Positions 20,969 to 33,977 are shown, numbered from the stretch's first letter. The stretch is DNA of 64,000 bases from Pseudomonas sp. MWU13-2105 (GCF_023242315.1 NZ_JALLIY010000013.1:178888-242887), one strand, 5' to 3'. Made by a program: numbers and translations. Notes: generated by a model not told the origin, from the letters alone.

Positions 20969-21141
20969 CCCCCGCCTGTACAAAAAAATCCGACTGTACA
21001 AGATGATAGGCTAAGGTCTTTGATCTCGTCACGAGAGTGCGGTCTGGGGCATTGCATTCTAAGCTGTGAGAAAAAAGCGGTCTTTTAGTCGTGCTTACGG
21101 CAGACTCCTTGATAATCAATGACTTTAATCCGGGCCCTGAA

Positions 21142-24635
<3,494 letters not shown>

Positions 24636-24636
<1 letters not shown>

Positions 24637-25451
24637 TGGATCGAAGTACCGACATCGAGTTGCGGTTGTTGATCGAGGCGATCTACCTCAAGTACAGCTA
24701 CGATTTTCGCGATTACTCCGGCGCTTCCGTCAAGCGCCGGGTCCAGCATGCCTTGCGCCAGCTCGATTGCGCGACCATCTCGGCGCTGCAGGAGCGGGTG
24801 CTGCACGATCCGGCGGCATTCATGCAGTTGTTGCAGTTCCTGACCATTCCGGTCAGCGAAATGTTTCGTGATCCCGGTCATTTCCTGGCAATTCGCCAGG
24901 AGGTGGTGCCGCTGCTCAAGACCTATCCGTCGATCAAGATCTGGATCGCCGGGTGCAGCACGGGCGAGGAGGTGTACTCCATGGCGATCCTGCTGCGCGA
25001 AGAAGGTCTGCTCGAGCGCACGATCATCTACGCCACCGATATCAACCCGCATTCGCTGGATAAAGCCAAGCAGGGCATCTTTACCCTGGACAGCGTGCGC
25101 ACCTATGCCGACAACTACCGGGCGTCCGGTGGCAAGCGCGACTTTACCGAGTACTACAACTCGGCCTATGGCTACGCGATTTTCGACAAGACCCTACGAG
25201 ATAACGTGACCTTTGCCGACCACAGCTTGGCGACGGATAGTGTATTCTCCGAAACTCAATTAATTTCATGTCGCAACGTATTGATTTATTTCAATAAAAA
25301 TCTTCAGGATCGAGCCTTCAGCCTGTTCCATGAGTCGTTGTGCCATCGGGGCTTCCTGGTCCTGGGCAGTAAGGAGACGCTGGATTTTTCCGCCTATGGC
25401 AAGCGGTTCGAGGCGTTGGTCAAACAAGAACGGATCTATCGCAAATCATGA
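24636..25451 (+). CDS. CheR-type protein-glutamate methyltransferase
   Basis: A 271-residue SAM-dependent methyltransferase with the CheR N-terminal helical domain, the SAM motif IWIAGCSTGEEVYSMAI, ATDINPHSLDKA and the CheR region LISCRNVLIYFNK. It starts with GTG at 24636, overlapping the TAG of the kinase gene by one base, and its TGA overlaps the ATG of the CheB gene. No chemoreceptor is nearby, so the target is not an obvious MCP; the kinase coiled coil is a possible substrate by analogy with CheB-CheR-kinase fusions. Confidence 0.93.
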
Positions 25452-26053
25452 ACGACCCGCTACTGCAAGTCACCGAGGGCAAACGGGTCGAGGCGATAGT
25501 CGTGGGCGCCTCGGCAGGTGGGGTCGAAGCGCTGATGACGGTGTTCGGCGCGCTGACGGCGCGGTTCAACCTGCCGATCGTGATCGTCCTGCACATGCCG
25601 GAAAGGCATCGCAGCCAGTTGGCCGAGGTGTTCGGGCGGCGCCTGGCGTTACCGGTGAAAGAGGCGGACGACAAGGAAAGCCTCGTGCCGGGCACCCTGT
25701 ACTTCGCCGCCCCGGGGTATCACCTGTCCATCGAACAGGACCGCAGCTTTTCCTTGAGTCGCGAAGAGCGGGTGCATTATTCCCGGCCTTCGATTGATTA
25801 TCTCTTCGAGTCGGCGGCGGACGCTTACGGTTCACGCCTGATGGGCATACTCTTGACCGGCGCCAATCAGGACGGCGCCGCGGGTCTGCTACAGATCCAG
25901 CGCCAGGGCGGCCTGACCGTGGTGCAAGATCCGAACGACGCCCGGGTGGCGACCATGCCCGAAGCCGCGTTGGCGTTGCACCAGCCGGACTACCTTCTTT
26001 CTTTGCAGGGCATCGGTCGCCTGCTGGTCGAGCTGGAACGAATGACATGCTGA
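25448..26053 (+). CDS. CheB-type methylesterase, catalytic domain only
   Basis: A 201-residue protein consisting only of the CheB catalytic domain, without the usual N-terminal receiver. The Ser-His-Asp triad is visible as Ser22 (GASAGG), His49 (IVLHMPERHRSQL) and Asp142 (TGANQDGAAG). It should remove methyl esters or deamidate glutamines. Lack of a receiver means control must come from partners, perhaps the kinase receivers next door. It overlaps CheR by four bases and the next kinase by seven. Confidence 0.93.
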   Translation: MNDPLLQVTEGKRVEAIVVGASAGGVEALMTVFGALTARFNLPIVIVLHMPERHRSQLAEVFGRRLALPVKEADDKESLVPGTLYFAAPGYHLSIEQDRSFSLSREERVHYSRPSIDYLFESAADAYGSRLMGILLTGANQDGAAGLLQIQRQGGLTVVQDPNDARVATMPEAALALHQPDYLLSLQGIGRLLVELERMTC

Positions 26054-27228
26054 GTACTATCCAGGCCAAACTGCTGATCGTCGACGATCTGCCGGAGAAT
26101 CTGCTGGCGCTGGAAGCGCTGATCAAGCGCGAGGATCGCATTGTCTACAAGGCGCTGTCGGCCGATGAAGCACTGTCGCTGTTGCTTCAGCATGAATTCG
26201 CCATGGCCATTCTCGATGTCCAGATGCCGGGCATGAACGGTTTCGAACTGGCCGAGTTGATGCGTGGCACCGAGAAGACCAAGAATATTCCGATTGTCTT
26301 TGTCAGCGCCGCCGGCCGTGAGCGCAACTACGCCTTCAAGGGCTATGAGAGCGGCGCGGTGGACTTTCTGCACAAACCCCTCGACACCCACGCGGTGAAG
26401 AGCAAGGTCAGCGTCTTCGTCGACCTCTATCGCCAGAGCAAGGCGATGAAGCTGCAAGTCGAGGCGCTCGAACAGAGTCGTCGCGAGCAGGAGTTGTTGC
26501 TGCACAAACTGCAGGCGACCCAGGAAGAACTGCAGCATGCGGTGCGCATGCGCGACGACTTCATGTCGATCGTTTCCCATGAGGTGCGCACGCCGCTCAA
26601 CGGGCTGATCCTGGAAACCCAGCTGCGCAAGATGCACCTGGCGCGGGAGAATGCCGCTGCCTTCAGCCTGGACAAGATGCGCAGCATGGTCGCGCGCGAC
26701 GAGCGGCAGATCCAGAGCCTGATTCGCCTGATCGAAGACATGCTCGATGTCTCGCGCATCCGTACCGGCAAGCTGTCGATCCGCACCACGCGCCTGGATC
26801 TGGTGCGCCTGGTAGCCAATCTGCTGGAGGGCTTCGCGCCGCAGGTGGCCGCGGCCGAGTCGACGATCAGCTATTCGGGCGAGGCCTCGCTGGAAGGCGA
26901 GTGGGATGAGTTCCGCATCGAGCAAGTCATCTCCAACCTGCTGACCAATGCCTTGCGCTACGGCGCCAAGAGTCCGATCGAGGTGCGCGTCTACCGCCAC
27001 GCGGACGAGGCGCGAATCGAAGTGCGTGACCGTGGCATCGGTATCGGCGAAGATGACCAGGCACGGATCTTCCAGCAGTTCGAGCGGGTTTCCGGCAGTC
27101 ATGCCGCCGCCGGGCTGGGCCTGGGCTTGTTTATTTCCGAGCAGATTGTCGCGGCCCATGGTGGTCGCATCACCGTCGAGAGTACCCTGGGCGAAGGGGC
27201 TTTGTTCTGCGTTTGCCTGCCTCTGTAG
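26047..27228 (+). CDS. Receiver-histidine kinase hybrid (soluble)
   Basis: A 393-residue cytoplasmic protein with an N-terminal receiver (Asp57 in MAILDVQMPGMNG), a coiled-coil linker, HisKA with His178 in IVSHEVRTPLNG, and HATPase motifs (DRGIGIGEDDQ, AAGLGLGLFIS). The receiver-first order suggests that the upstream three-receiver kinase or its relay controls this enzyme. It overlaps the CheB gene by seven bases and precedes a stand-alone receiver by 77 bases, probably its phosphate target. Confidence 0.92.
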   Translation: MLSTIQAKLLIVDDLPENLLALEALIKREDRIVYKALSADEALSLLLQHEFAMAILDVQMPGMNGFELAELMRGTEKTKNIPIVFVSAAGRERNYAFKGYESGAVDFLHKPLDTHAVKSKVSVFVDLYRQSKAMKLQVEALEQSRREQELLLHKLQATQEELQHAVRMRDDFMSIVSHEVRTPLNGLILETQLRKMHLARENAAAFSLDKMRSMVARDERQIQSLIRLIEDMLDVSRIRTGKLSIRTTRLDLVRLVANLLEGFAPQVAAAESTISYSGEASLEGEWDEFRIEQVISNLLTNALRYGAKSPIEVRVYRHADEARIEVRDRGIGIGEDDQARIFQQFERVSGSHAAAGLGLGLFISEQIVAAHGGRITVESTLGEGALFCVCLPL

Positions 27229-27305
27229 GAAAAGCCGACATCAGACGCAACCTCTGGCTGACCCGATGGTCGTATTGGCAGCAATTTTAAGAATGAAGGC
27301 TTCCC

Positions 27306-27683
27306 ATGAGTGAAGATGCACAAGACGTCGTATTGGTGGTCGAGGACGATGCCTCGATCCTGATGGTCCTTTCCACCTACCTCTCCCACGAGGGGTATCG
27401 GGTGTTGCAGGCGGAAAACGGCGAAGAGGCGTTCCGGATACTGGCGACCAAGCCCAACCTGGACCTGATGATCACCGATTTCCGTTTGCCCGGGGGCATT
27501 TCCGGGGTCGACATCGCGGAGCCCGCGGTCAAGTTGCGTCCGGACCTCAAGGTGATCTTCATCAGTGGTTACCCGGCGGAAATCCGCGAGTCCCACAGCC
27601 CCATCGCCCACAGCGCGCCGATCCTGGCCAAGCCGTTCGACCTGGATGTGCTGCAGGACCAGATCCGCAAGCTGCTGGCCTGA
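27306..27683 (+). CDS. Single-domain response regulator
   Basis: A 125-residue receiver with VVEDD, phosphoacceptor Asp58 in LDLMITDFRLPGG and lysine in ILAKPFDLDVL. No output domain. Last gene of the five-gene kinase/CheR/CheB cluster and likely receives phosphate from the preceding soluble kinase. The ribosome-binding signal is weak (AAGG about eight bases before ATG). Confidence 0.9.
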   Translation: MSEDAQDVVLVVEDDASILMVLSTYLSHEGYRVLQAENGEEAFRILATKPNLDLMITDFRLPGGISGVDIAEPAVKLRPDLKVIFISGYPAEIRESHSPIAHSAPILAKPFDLDVLQDQIRKLLA

Positions 27684-27725
27684 ACGCGCTCGGCGGATCG
27701 CGCTTGCTAACCCTGCGGGCCTCGG

Positions 27726-27798
27726 CTTGCCGGCGCTGGCATCGGCAAGATCACGGCAATACCCAAGGACCGTATCGCCAGCAAGCTGGCGCCTACAG
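27726..27798. repeat. REP-like palindromes between convergent genes
   Basis: Two palindromes: CTTGCCG/CGGCAAG arms at 27726-27749, and CGCCAG/CTGGCG with loop CAAG at 27776-27791 followed by CCTACAG, the usual tail of Pseudomonas REP units. They lie between the response regulator stop and the end of the convergent TPR gene. Confidence 0.65.
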
Positions 27799-28845
27799 CC
27801 CTTGCTGCAACGCCGGATCATCCGGGTTCTGTTGTTCCAACTGGGCGAGCAGGATCTGCACGTTCTGCAACTGCCCGGTTTCCTTCCAGTAGTTGATCAG
27901 CAGCACCCGCGCCTTGCGATTCGACGGTTGGCGCTGGACGATTTCCTCAAGTTGCCGCTGGGCTGCCTCGACCTGCTGCAAGTCATGCAAGGTAGTGGCG
28001 AGCTTGTAGCGGTATTCGGCGTTTTCCGGTTGCAGCTCCACCGCCTTGGCCAACCCCAGCACGGCGAGCTCGGTCTGGCCGTGGCGTAACAGCCAGATCC
28101 CCAGGGCATGTTGCAGGTAGGCCGATTGCGGCTGCACCTGCAGTTGCCTGGCCAGCAGTTGCCGGGCCTGGTCCGGCTGGTTGCGCTTGTCGAGCAATTC
28201 GACCTGGGCCACCAGCGCCTTGAGGTTGTCCGGTTCCAGCCGCGAAACATGTTCCAGCGCCGCCTGCGCCTTATCCAACTGGCCCTCATGCAGGTACAGC
28301 CGCGCCAGCTGGAATTGTGCCTCGGCGCTTTCCGGCTGGGCGGCCAGGGTCCGTTCGTATTCGTCCACCACCTGTTGCAGCGGGCCGTAGTACAAGCCCT
28401 GGTCGTCCGGTGACAAACCGAGCATGGCGTTGGCGGCGGCGAAGCGCACGGATTGCTCGCGGTCTTCGAGTACCGGGCCGAGCAACAGGCTGCGCTGGGC
28501 TCCGGGAACCAGGCCGACAATGCTCTGGACCGCCGCTTCGCGGACCAGCGGCGAGGGGTTCTGCAAGTCCTTGTCGGCCAGCTTCAGGGCCTGCGGGCTG
28601 GGGTAATTGGGTAGCTCGGCGTGCAAGGCGGTCCGGCGGGCATCGGTCAGGTCGCTGCGCGCCAGTTGCTGATAGAGCACCCGCGCCGCGCCGGGCAGGC
28701 CGTTATGCGCCTGCTTCAGCGCCTGGCCGTAATTGATATGCGGGGCCTGGGGGGTGGCGAGCTTGCCGGGCAGCCAGTGCCAGATAAGGCCGAGGGCAAG
28801 CAGGAGCGGCAGGCTGATAAGCAGGTAGCGGCGAAGCTTCGTCAT
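27793..28845 (-). CDS. Membrane-anchored HEAT/TPR repeat protein
   Basis: A 350-residue protein with an N-terminal signal anchor (YLLISLPLLLALGLIWHWLP). HEAT-like repeats follow (SPLVREAAVQSIVGLVPG; QSVRFAAANAMLGL, about residues 90-150), then at least four TPR units (for example AEAQFQLARLYLHEGQLDKA). Such domains scaffold protein complexes at the outer face of the inner membrane. No enzyme motif is seen and the neighbours give no clear hint. Starts at ATG 28845. Confidence 0.8.
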   Translation of the reverse strand: MTKLRRYLLISLPLLLALGLIWHWLPGKLATPQAPHINYGQALKQAHNGLPGAARVLYQQLARSDLTDARRTALHAELPNYPSPQALKLADKDLQNPSPLVREAAVQSIVGLVPGAQRSLLLGPVLEDREQSVRFAAANAMLGLSPDDQGLYYGPLQQVVDEYERTLAAQPESAEAQFQLARLYLHEGQLDKAQAALEHVSRLEPDNLKALVAQVELLDKRNQPDQARQLLARQLQVQPQSAYLQHALGIWLLRHGQTELAVLGLAKAVELQPENAEYRYKLATTLHDLQQVEAAQRQLEEIVQRQPSNRKARVLLINYWKETGQLQNVQILLAQLEQQNPDDPALQQGL

Positions 28846-28922
28846 GCAGGGTCCGTGAGCTGGCGAGCGTTTGCTGAATGTACCAGCTTCGGTCAGCCGC
28901 GCTCAGGAGTCAAACCTGCGGA

Positions 28923-29822
28923 TCAGGTCAGCACATAGTCCAGCGGTTCCGGGGCCGGCGGCAGGTCGACGTGCCCGAGGCTGGCGAGGACTTCCCGTTC
29001 CACGGTACGCAGGAGCGCATTGCACGGCAGGTCGTTTTCATCGAAACCGAACGGATCCTCGAGATCGTCGCCGATCTCGTCCAGGCCGAGGAAGGTGTAG
29101 CTGACGATGGCGGTGAACACCGGCGTCAGCCACCCCAGCGGTTCGGCCATGGCGAAGGGCAGGAGAATGCAGAACAGGTAGATGGTCCGGTGCAGCAGCA
29201 GATTGTAGGGGAAGGGCAGTGGCGTGTGCTTGATGCGCTCGCAACTGGCTTGCACCTGGCTGAGGCTGAGCAGCAGTGCCGAGAAGACGCTGTAGCGGTA
29301 CTCGCTGATCAGCCCTTGTGTCGCGAAACCCATGCAACGCGCGCCGATCCGTTGCAGCAACTGATCGGTGACATTCGGGTGGCCGGCGCTGGGCGTGTCT
29401 TGTTGCCACGGCTTGATGGCCTGGCGTTCATCTTCCAGGCGCAGGCGGGCGACCAGGCCGTGGGCAAAGCCGCAAAGCTCGTGCAGCAGCGCCCCGCGCT
29501 GTGGCCCATCGCCCAGGACCTGGCTTTCGCGAATCAGCGAACGCACGTCGATGATCAACTGCCCCAGCTGCTTGCGGCCTTCCCACCAGCGGTCGTAGCA
29601 GGCGTTGTTGCGAAAGCTCATGAAGATCGACAGGGACAAGCCGAGCAGGGTGAAGGGCGTGGCATTGACCTTGGAGAAATACTCCGGATGCCAGGTTTCC
29701 ACCAGTACGATGACCGAGGCCAGCACGGTCACCAACAGGCAGCGCAGGGCAATGCGCTTGGCAATCGAGCCTTTGAGGGAAAACAGGATAGCGATCAGGT
29801 TCGGCTTGGAGCGGACGATCAT
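28923..29822 (-). CDS. Bestrophin family membrane channel (UPF0187)
   Basis: A 299-residue protein with about four membrane helices and the bestrophin signatures LSIFMSFRNNACYDRWWEGRK and GLDEIGDDLEDPFGFDENDLPC. Bacterial bestrophins form pentameric channels; the characterised Klebsiella protein conducts cations. Length is normal for the bacterial family. Single gene between the TPR gene and the PTS/EAL gene, all on the minus strand with gaps of 77 and 113 bases. Confidence 0.92.
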   Translation of the reverse strand: MIVRSKPNLIAILFSLKGSIAKRIALRCLLVTVLASVIVLVETWHPEYFSKVNATPFTLLGLSLSIFMSFRNNACYDRWWEGRKQLGQLIIDVRSLIRESQVLGDGPQRGALLHELCGFAHGLVARLRLEDERQAIKPWQQDTPSAGHPNVTDQLLQRIGARCMGFATQGLISEYRYSVFSALLLSLSQVQASCERIKHTPLPFPYNLLLHRTIYLFCILLPFAMAEPLGWLTPVFTAIVSYTFLGLDEIGDDLEDPFGFDENDLPCNALLRTVEREVLASLGHVDLPPAPEPLDYVLT

Positions 29823-29935
29823 GGCGAGGGTCTTGGGGCTGGGACAAAGGACGGGCGTTCACCTTAAGCGCCGCTGCCCGCTGCTGTCCAATCACCCTGG
29901 CCGACAAGCTCATCGAAGGGCTCTATGGCCGCGCG

Positions 29936-32035
29936 TTACCCTGGCAGCATCAAGCCACCGCTGTCCTGCGCCAATGCCTGGCGTTGACGGACGAATGCCG
30001 GCATCCGTTCGCCGGGGATCGCCTTGCTGAAGTACCAGCCCTGGATCACCAGTTCCGTGGACGAGTGCAGGGCGTCGTACTGTTCCTGGGTTTCCACGCC
30101 CTCGACAATGATCCCCAGGTTCAGGGTTTCGCACAGCCGCAGCATGCCATTGAGTACCCGCGCGCCTTCGGGGTGGCAGTGGGCAACAACAAAGCTGCGA
30201 TCGATCTTGATGCAGTCGATCTTGAACTGGTGCAGGTAGCTCAGCGCCGAATAACCAGTGCCGAAGTCATCGATATACAGCTTGGCGCCGAAACCGTGCA
30301 GGCGCTCGATCAGGCGGTTGATCACCTGGACATCGCCGACCAGGGCGTCTTCGGTCAGCTCGACGGAAATCATTCCCCGGGCCTGGGCAAGGATCTCCAG
30401 CAAGCGCTCGCCACACTCCGGTACACCCAGGGTAGCGCCGGTGACGTTGATGGTCATCGGCAGTTCGAAGCCGGCTGTGCGCCAGCGCCGATGTTGCTCC
30501 AGCGCCTGGGAGGCCACCCACAGGTCGACATCCGCCATCAGGTTGGCCTGGCCCAGCCACTTGAGGAACTCCCAGGGCAACTGGGTGTTGCCATCCTTGT
30601 CACGGGCGCGCATCAGCGCCTCGCAACCGGTGCACAGGCCGCTGCTCTTGGAGATCTGTGGCTGGAACTCCAAGTAAAACTCATATTCGCTGATCTGGCG
30701 GATCCGCTCCAGTTCCCGGGCGCGCCGGGCGTCGTTCTTGTACGCGGTCGCCACCGGGTCGAGTTCGAACAGCCGGCCCTTTTCCTCGAGGCTGCGGAAG
30801 GTGGTGTCGAAGGACTTGATATAGATGCCGTCGGCGCCTTCCTGCTGGCGATGCAGGCCAATCACATAGGGGGCGTAGACCAGGCTGCCGATACCGAGGA
30901 GTAGCAGTTGCAGGAGCACCGCGGCCCAGTCGCCATTGGTGCTCAGGTAGGCGTTGAGCAACACCGGCGAGTTCAGCGGCATGCCGGTGACCATCGGCTC
31001 CACCCAACCGGCCTGGACCACCGCCACGGCGATCAACGTGTTGAGTATCGGGGTGAGCAGAAAAGGGATGAACAGGCGTGGATTGAGAATGATCGGCAAG
31101 CCGAACAGCAGGATCTCGTTGACGTTGAACAGCGACAGCGGCACCGCGGCCAGGGCCAGCAGGCGCAGGGAACTATCACGGGTAAACAGCAGCACGGCGA
31201 CGATCAGCGACAATGAGCCGCCGGAGCCGCCAATAAAGGCGAAGCAGCCCAGCAGGCCACTGTTGAGGGTATACCGGTGCGGCTCCCCGGCGGCAAGGTT
31301 GATCTGATTGATATTCACCGCCTCGTCGAGGACGCTGAACACCGGCTGCATGGCGTGCAGGCCATGGATGCCGAAGAACCACAGGACTGAGTTGCTGGCG
31401 CTGATCAGGGCGCCGTAGCGGTAGGGATGGTCCAGCGCCCCGCGGTCGAAGGGCACCTGCATCTGTGCTACCAGGGGAATCTGCAGCAGCAGCGACAGGA
31501 CGATGACCAGCAGGGCGCTGGCGAGCAGGCCCGGAAGCACCACGTTGATGCTGTCGCGGACATTCAACCCCACCACGTTTTCCCGCACCAGTCGGGTCCA
31601 GGGCTGGCGGTACAGCCAGGCCATGATCGGCACATTGATCAGCGGCGAGGCGATGGCGATAAACAGCACCAGAGTCGCCGCGGCCCGGGGGAAGTCGCTG
31701 AGCAGGTAGATGGCGATTTCCACATGGGCCAGGCACAGGAAGGCCACCGGGACCTGGGGCAGGCGATAGCGGATGGCAAGCATATAGCCGATGGACGCGG
31801 CCACCAGCAGGGGTAGGATACCGCTGATCTTCTCGTGCAGCCCGGCAAGGAAGTTCACCCAGTCGTCGGGCAACCCGGCCAGGCGCGCACACGCAGAGAG
31901 GATCAGGAACGCCGTCGACACCATCAGGCACGGCAGCAACCACAACAACCCCTCGCGGATCGCCCGCAGCGAGTCGGCACCGGCCAGCGCGGCGAGACGC
32001 TGGGTCAGGAACAACTGGAAGACTGACTGCGACAT
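29936..32035 (-). CDS. PTS EIIC-like membrane domain fused to EAL phosphodiesterase
   Basis: A 699-residue fusion. Residues about 25-400 resemble the EIIC permease of lactose/cellobiose-type PTS, with about ten helices and the motif NEILLFGLPIILNP (family norm NEPIIFGLPIVLNP). Residues about 445-690 form an EAL domain with Glu472 in CEALMR, SVELTEDAL, LYIDDFGTGYSAL, IKIDRSFV and IIVEGVETQEQ. The catalytic set therefore looks complete and it should degrade cyclic-di-GMP. No EIIA, EIIB or HPr gene is near, so the permease part is more likely a sugar or membrane sensor than a transporter. ATG 32035 has AAGGGG upstream. Confidence 0.9.
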   Translation of the reverse strand: MSQSVFQLFLTQRLAALAGADSLRAIREGLLWLLPCLMVSTAFLILSACARLAGLPDDWVNFLAGLHEKISGILPLLVAASIGYMLAIRYRLPQVPVAFLCLAHVEIAIYLLSDFPRAAATLVLFIAIASPLINVPIMAWLYRQPWTRLVRENVVGLNVRDSINVVLPGLLASALLVIVLSLLLQIPLVAQMQVPFDRGALDHPYRYGALISASNSVLWFFGIHGLHAMQPVFSVLDEAVNINQINLAAGEPHRYTLNSGLLGCFAFIGGSGGSLSLIVAVLLFTRDSSLRLLALAAVPLSLFNVNEILLFGLPIILNPRLFIPFLLTPILNTLIAVAVVQAGWVEPMVTGMPLNSPVLLNAYLSTNGDWAAVLLQLLLLGIGSLVYAPYVIGLHRQQEGADGIYIKSFDTTFRSLEEKGRLFELDPVATAYKNDARRARELERIRQISEYEFYLEFQPQISKSSGLCTGCEALMRARDKDGNTQLPWEFLKWLGQANLMADVDLWVASQALEQHRRWRTAGFELPMTINVTGATLGVPECGERLLEILAQARGMISVELTEDALVGDVQVINRLIERLHGFGAKLYIDDFGTGYSALSYLHQFKIDCIKIDRSFVVAHCHPEGARVLNGMLRLCETLNLGIIVEGVETQEQYDALHSSTELVIQGWYFSKAIPGERMPAFVRQRQALAQDSGGLMLPG

Positions 32036-32223
32036 TGCCCAACCCCTTTGAGACCTTCAGTCCTGTCGGGGCAAATGGCTAGCAGTTCGGCCCCTGGAAG
32101 CGAGCATATCCCGAGACTGCCTGAAAAGGCCAAGTCGCCGCTTGAAAAAGCCCCGAGGCCAAAGGCGCTCGGGACCGACAGGCTGGGGGACAGAAGAAAA
32201 ATGCCGCTGCCGCTCCCTCGGTT

Positions 32224-32616
32224 TTAGTAGCGGACCCGACCATAAGGCGGAGTATTGGCCAGGTAACCGTTGCTATAACCATCAACGAAGCCATAGTTGT
32301 AGCCCGCGTTGTAGTCCGCGACATAGGTATCGCGACCGGCTACGTAACCAGCGGCATAGCCATTGGCGTAGCCATTGTTGTAACCGGCACTGAAGCCGGG
32401 ACTGTAACCGGGGGTTCTGCTGGGGACGTTGGTGTTGCAAACGCGGCGCGCCTGCAACCCGCAGAGGGGGGCCGCATGGCTGGATGTCGCGATCAGAGGG
32501 CAGATAGCCCCCGCCGCGATCAGCATCGCCAACGCCATTGCCCTTTTGGGGCGCGTGCTGTGCGGCGCCATTGCCTGCCTGGAACAGACTGATGGGGAAA
32601 GAACGATAGGAGTCAT
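32224..32616 (-). CDS. Exported Gly-Tyr-rich repeat protein
   Basis: A 130-residue protein with a long basic N-region and a hydrophobic signal segment (MALAMLIAAGAICPLIATSSHA), followed by a short cysteine-containing part and a tail of period-4 units of the form GYxN/GYxA (for example NNGYANGYAAGYVAG). The tail contains eight Gly-Tyr pairs. The start at 32616 has GAGGGA six bases upstream. I do not recognise a characterised family. The composition suggests a secreted, disordered or adhesive, self-associating protein. Confidence 0.7.
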   Translation of the reverse strand: MTPIVLSPSVCSRQAMAPHSTRPKRAMALAMLIAAGAICPLIATSSHAAPLCGLQARRVCNTNVPSRTPGYSPGFSAGYNNGYANGYAAGYVAGRDTYVADYNAGYNYGFVDGYSNGYLANTPPYGRVRY

Positions 32617-32690
32617 TTTAGTATCCCTCTGGATCAAGCCAATATGCTTCGATAGAAGCCCTGAGCCCTGAGCCCTGCACCTGTTCATCC

Positions 32691-33977
32691 TCAGGGGGTG
32701 TTGGTGATCACCCCATCGTCCCGTTCGCTTACGCTGGCGTCTTCACTGGTGCCGGCGGTATAAGCACCGTTTGGAGAAATGGCATCGGCACAATCGTTGC
32801 CGCCGGCGGCCAGGGGGGATATTGCGGCAAGGGTGGCGCCGACGCTGTGGTAAGCGAAGGCTTCGCTGGCACCATTGGTTTCACTGCAGCCGACGACGAC
32901 AGCGTTGTCGGAGATAGCCTTGGCGGTGGCTCTTGAGCCGCCTGGCAACGGGGCGATCGGGATCCCGTTGGTGCCGGTTGCGGGGTCCCAGAAGAATGGG
33001 GTGGTGAAGCCCCCGGCCTGCAACCGATTACCAGCGATCTGCCCCGAGGCGTTCATCGCAACCCCGGAGTTACGTAGTGAGGTGCTGCCGTTGATGGTCA
33101 GCATCACTGTCGGCGCGCTGCCGCCGCCAGGCGCCCATTGCACGGTTTTATAGCTATCGGGAGTCCCGCTGCCGAGGTAATAGCAGGTGCCGAGGATCTT
33201 CCCGCCCACATTGATTTCACTGGCAACGCAGTAACTGGCGCCACTGGGCACCGGTAACACGCTATAGCCGGAGCTGGTATTGGTCCAGAGCACCGCCTGG
33301 TTTTTCCCCGCGCCGCCAGCACCCGCCGGGCAGTTGCCGATGATCGAGGGGGTGGCAGCGTCACTGATGTCCGCCGGACTGCAGTTGGTCACCGAACCGA
33401 GCAGTGGCGGGAGCAGGCTGTTTGCTGCCCCGGCGGCGGTCCAGACTACCGGTGTGGTCTCACCGGTAGGGCTGATGCTGACGCCTACCAGGACACCCGC
33501 GAGGTTGACCGCGGCCACCTCGGTTTGTACGTCGGGTACCAGGCGCAGCCCGGCGAGAATCGGTAGCGGTTGCTGCTGCTGGGGTGGCGAGGAAAGGCTG
33601 CTGGCGAGCCATTTGACGCCCTGGGGAATACTGTTGGCGTCCTCACAGGAACCGACGATCACGGCCGTGGTTGCCGTACCATTACTGACCGCACCGCCGA
33701 CGCAGGCCCCCGGGACTCCTGATGCAGAGGTGAACAGCGGGGGCAGGGCGGTAGCCCCGCCAGATGATGTATCCCAGAAGCCCGCGCCAACAAAGTTCGT
33801 CAGAGTGCCGCTGCCAACCGACAAATGATTGTTATTGATCCCGTTTATGCGGCTTTCGAGAAAAGCAGGATTGCTGACGTTATCGACCCAGAGGCTGACC
33901 GCCTGGGCCGTCGTGGCCAGGTTGAGACCGGCGATAACAACACCGAGTGAGCTAACGAGACGAGAGGGGATTTTCAT
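32691..33977 (-). CDS. Secreted HAF-repeat-like beta protein
   Basis: A 428-residue protein with a signal peptide (VVIAGLNLATTAQA) followed by repeated units resembling HAF-type extracellular repeats: AVNLAGVLVGVS, EINVGGKILGTC, AMNASGQIAGN, AISDNAVVVGCSE and AISPNGAYTAG alternate with FFWDPATG/VVWTAAG elements. This pattern implies a beta-propeller-like secreted domain. Paired cysteines in several repeats may form disulfides. No C-terminal autotransporter domain is seen. AAGGAG seven bases before ATG 33977 fixes the start. It is 75 bases upstream of the Gly-Tyr protein on the same strand and may be co-transcribed. Confidence 0.72.
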   Translation of the reverse strand: MKIPSRLVSSLGVVIAGLNLATTAQAVSLWVDNVSNPAFLESRINGINNNHLSVGSGTLTNFVGAGFWDTSSGGATALPPLFTSASGVPGACVGGAVSNGTATTAVIVGSCEDANSIPQGVKWLASSLSSPPQQQQPLPILAGLRLVPDVQTEVAAVNLAGVLVGVSISPTGETTPVVWTAAGAANSLLPPLLGSVTNCSPADISDAATPSIIGNCPAGAGGAGKNQAVLWTNTSSGYSVLPVPSGASYCVASEINVGGKILGTCYYLGSGTPDSYKTVQWAPGGGSAPTVMLTINGSTSLRNSGVAMNASGQIAGNRLQAGGFTTPFFWDPATGTNGIPIAPLPGGSRATAKAISDNAVVVGCSETNGASEAFAYHSVGATLAAISPLAAGGNDCADAISPNGAYTAGTSEDASVSERDDGVITNTP

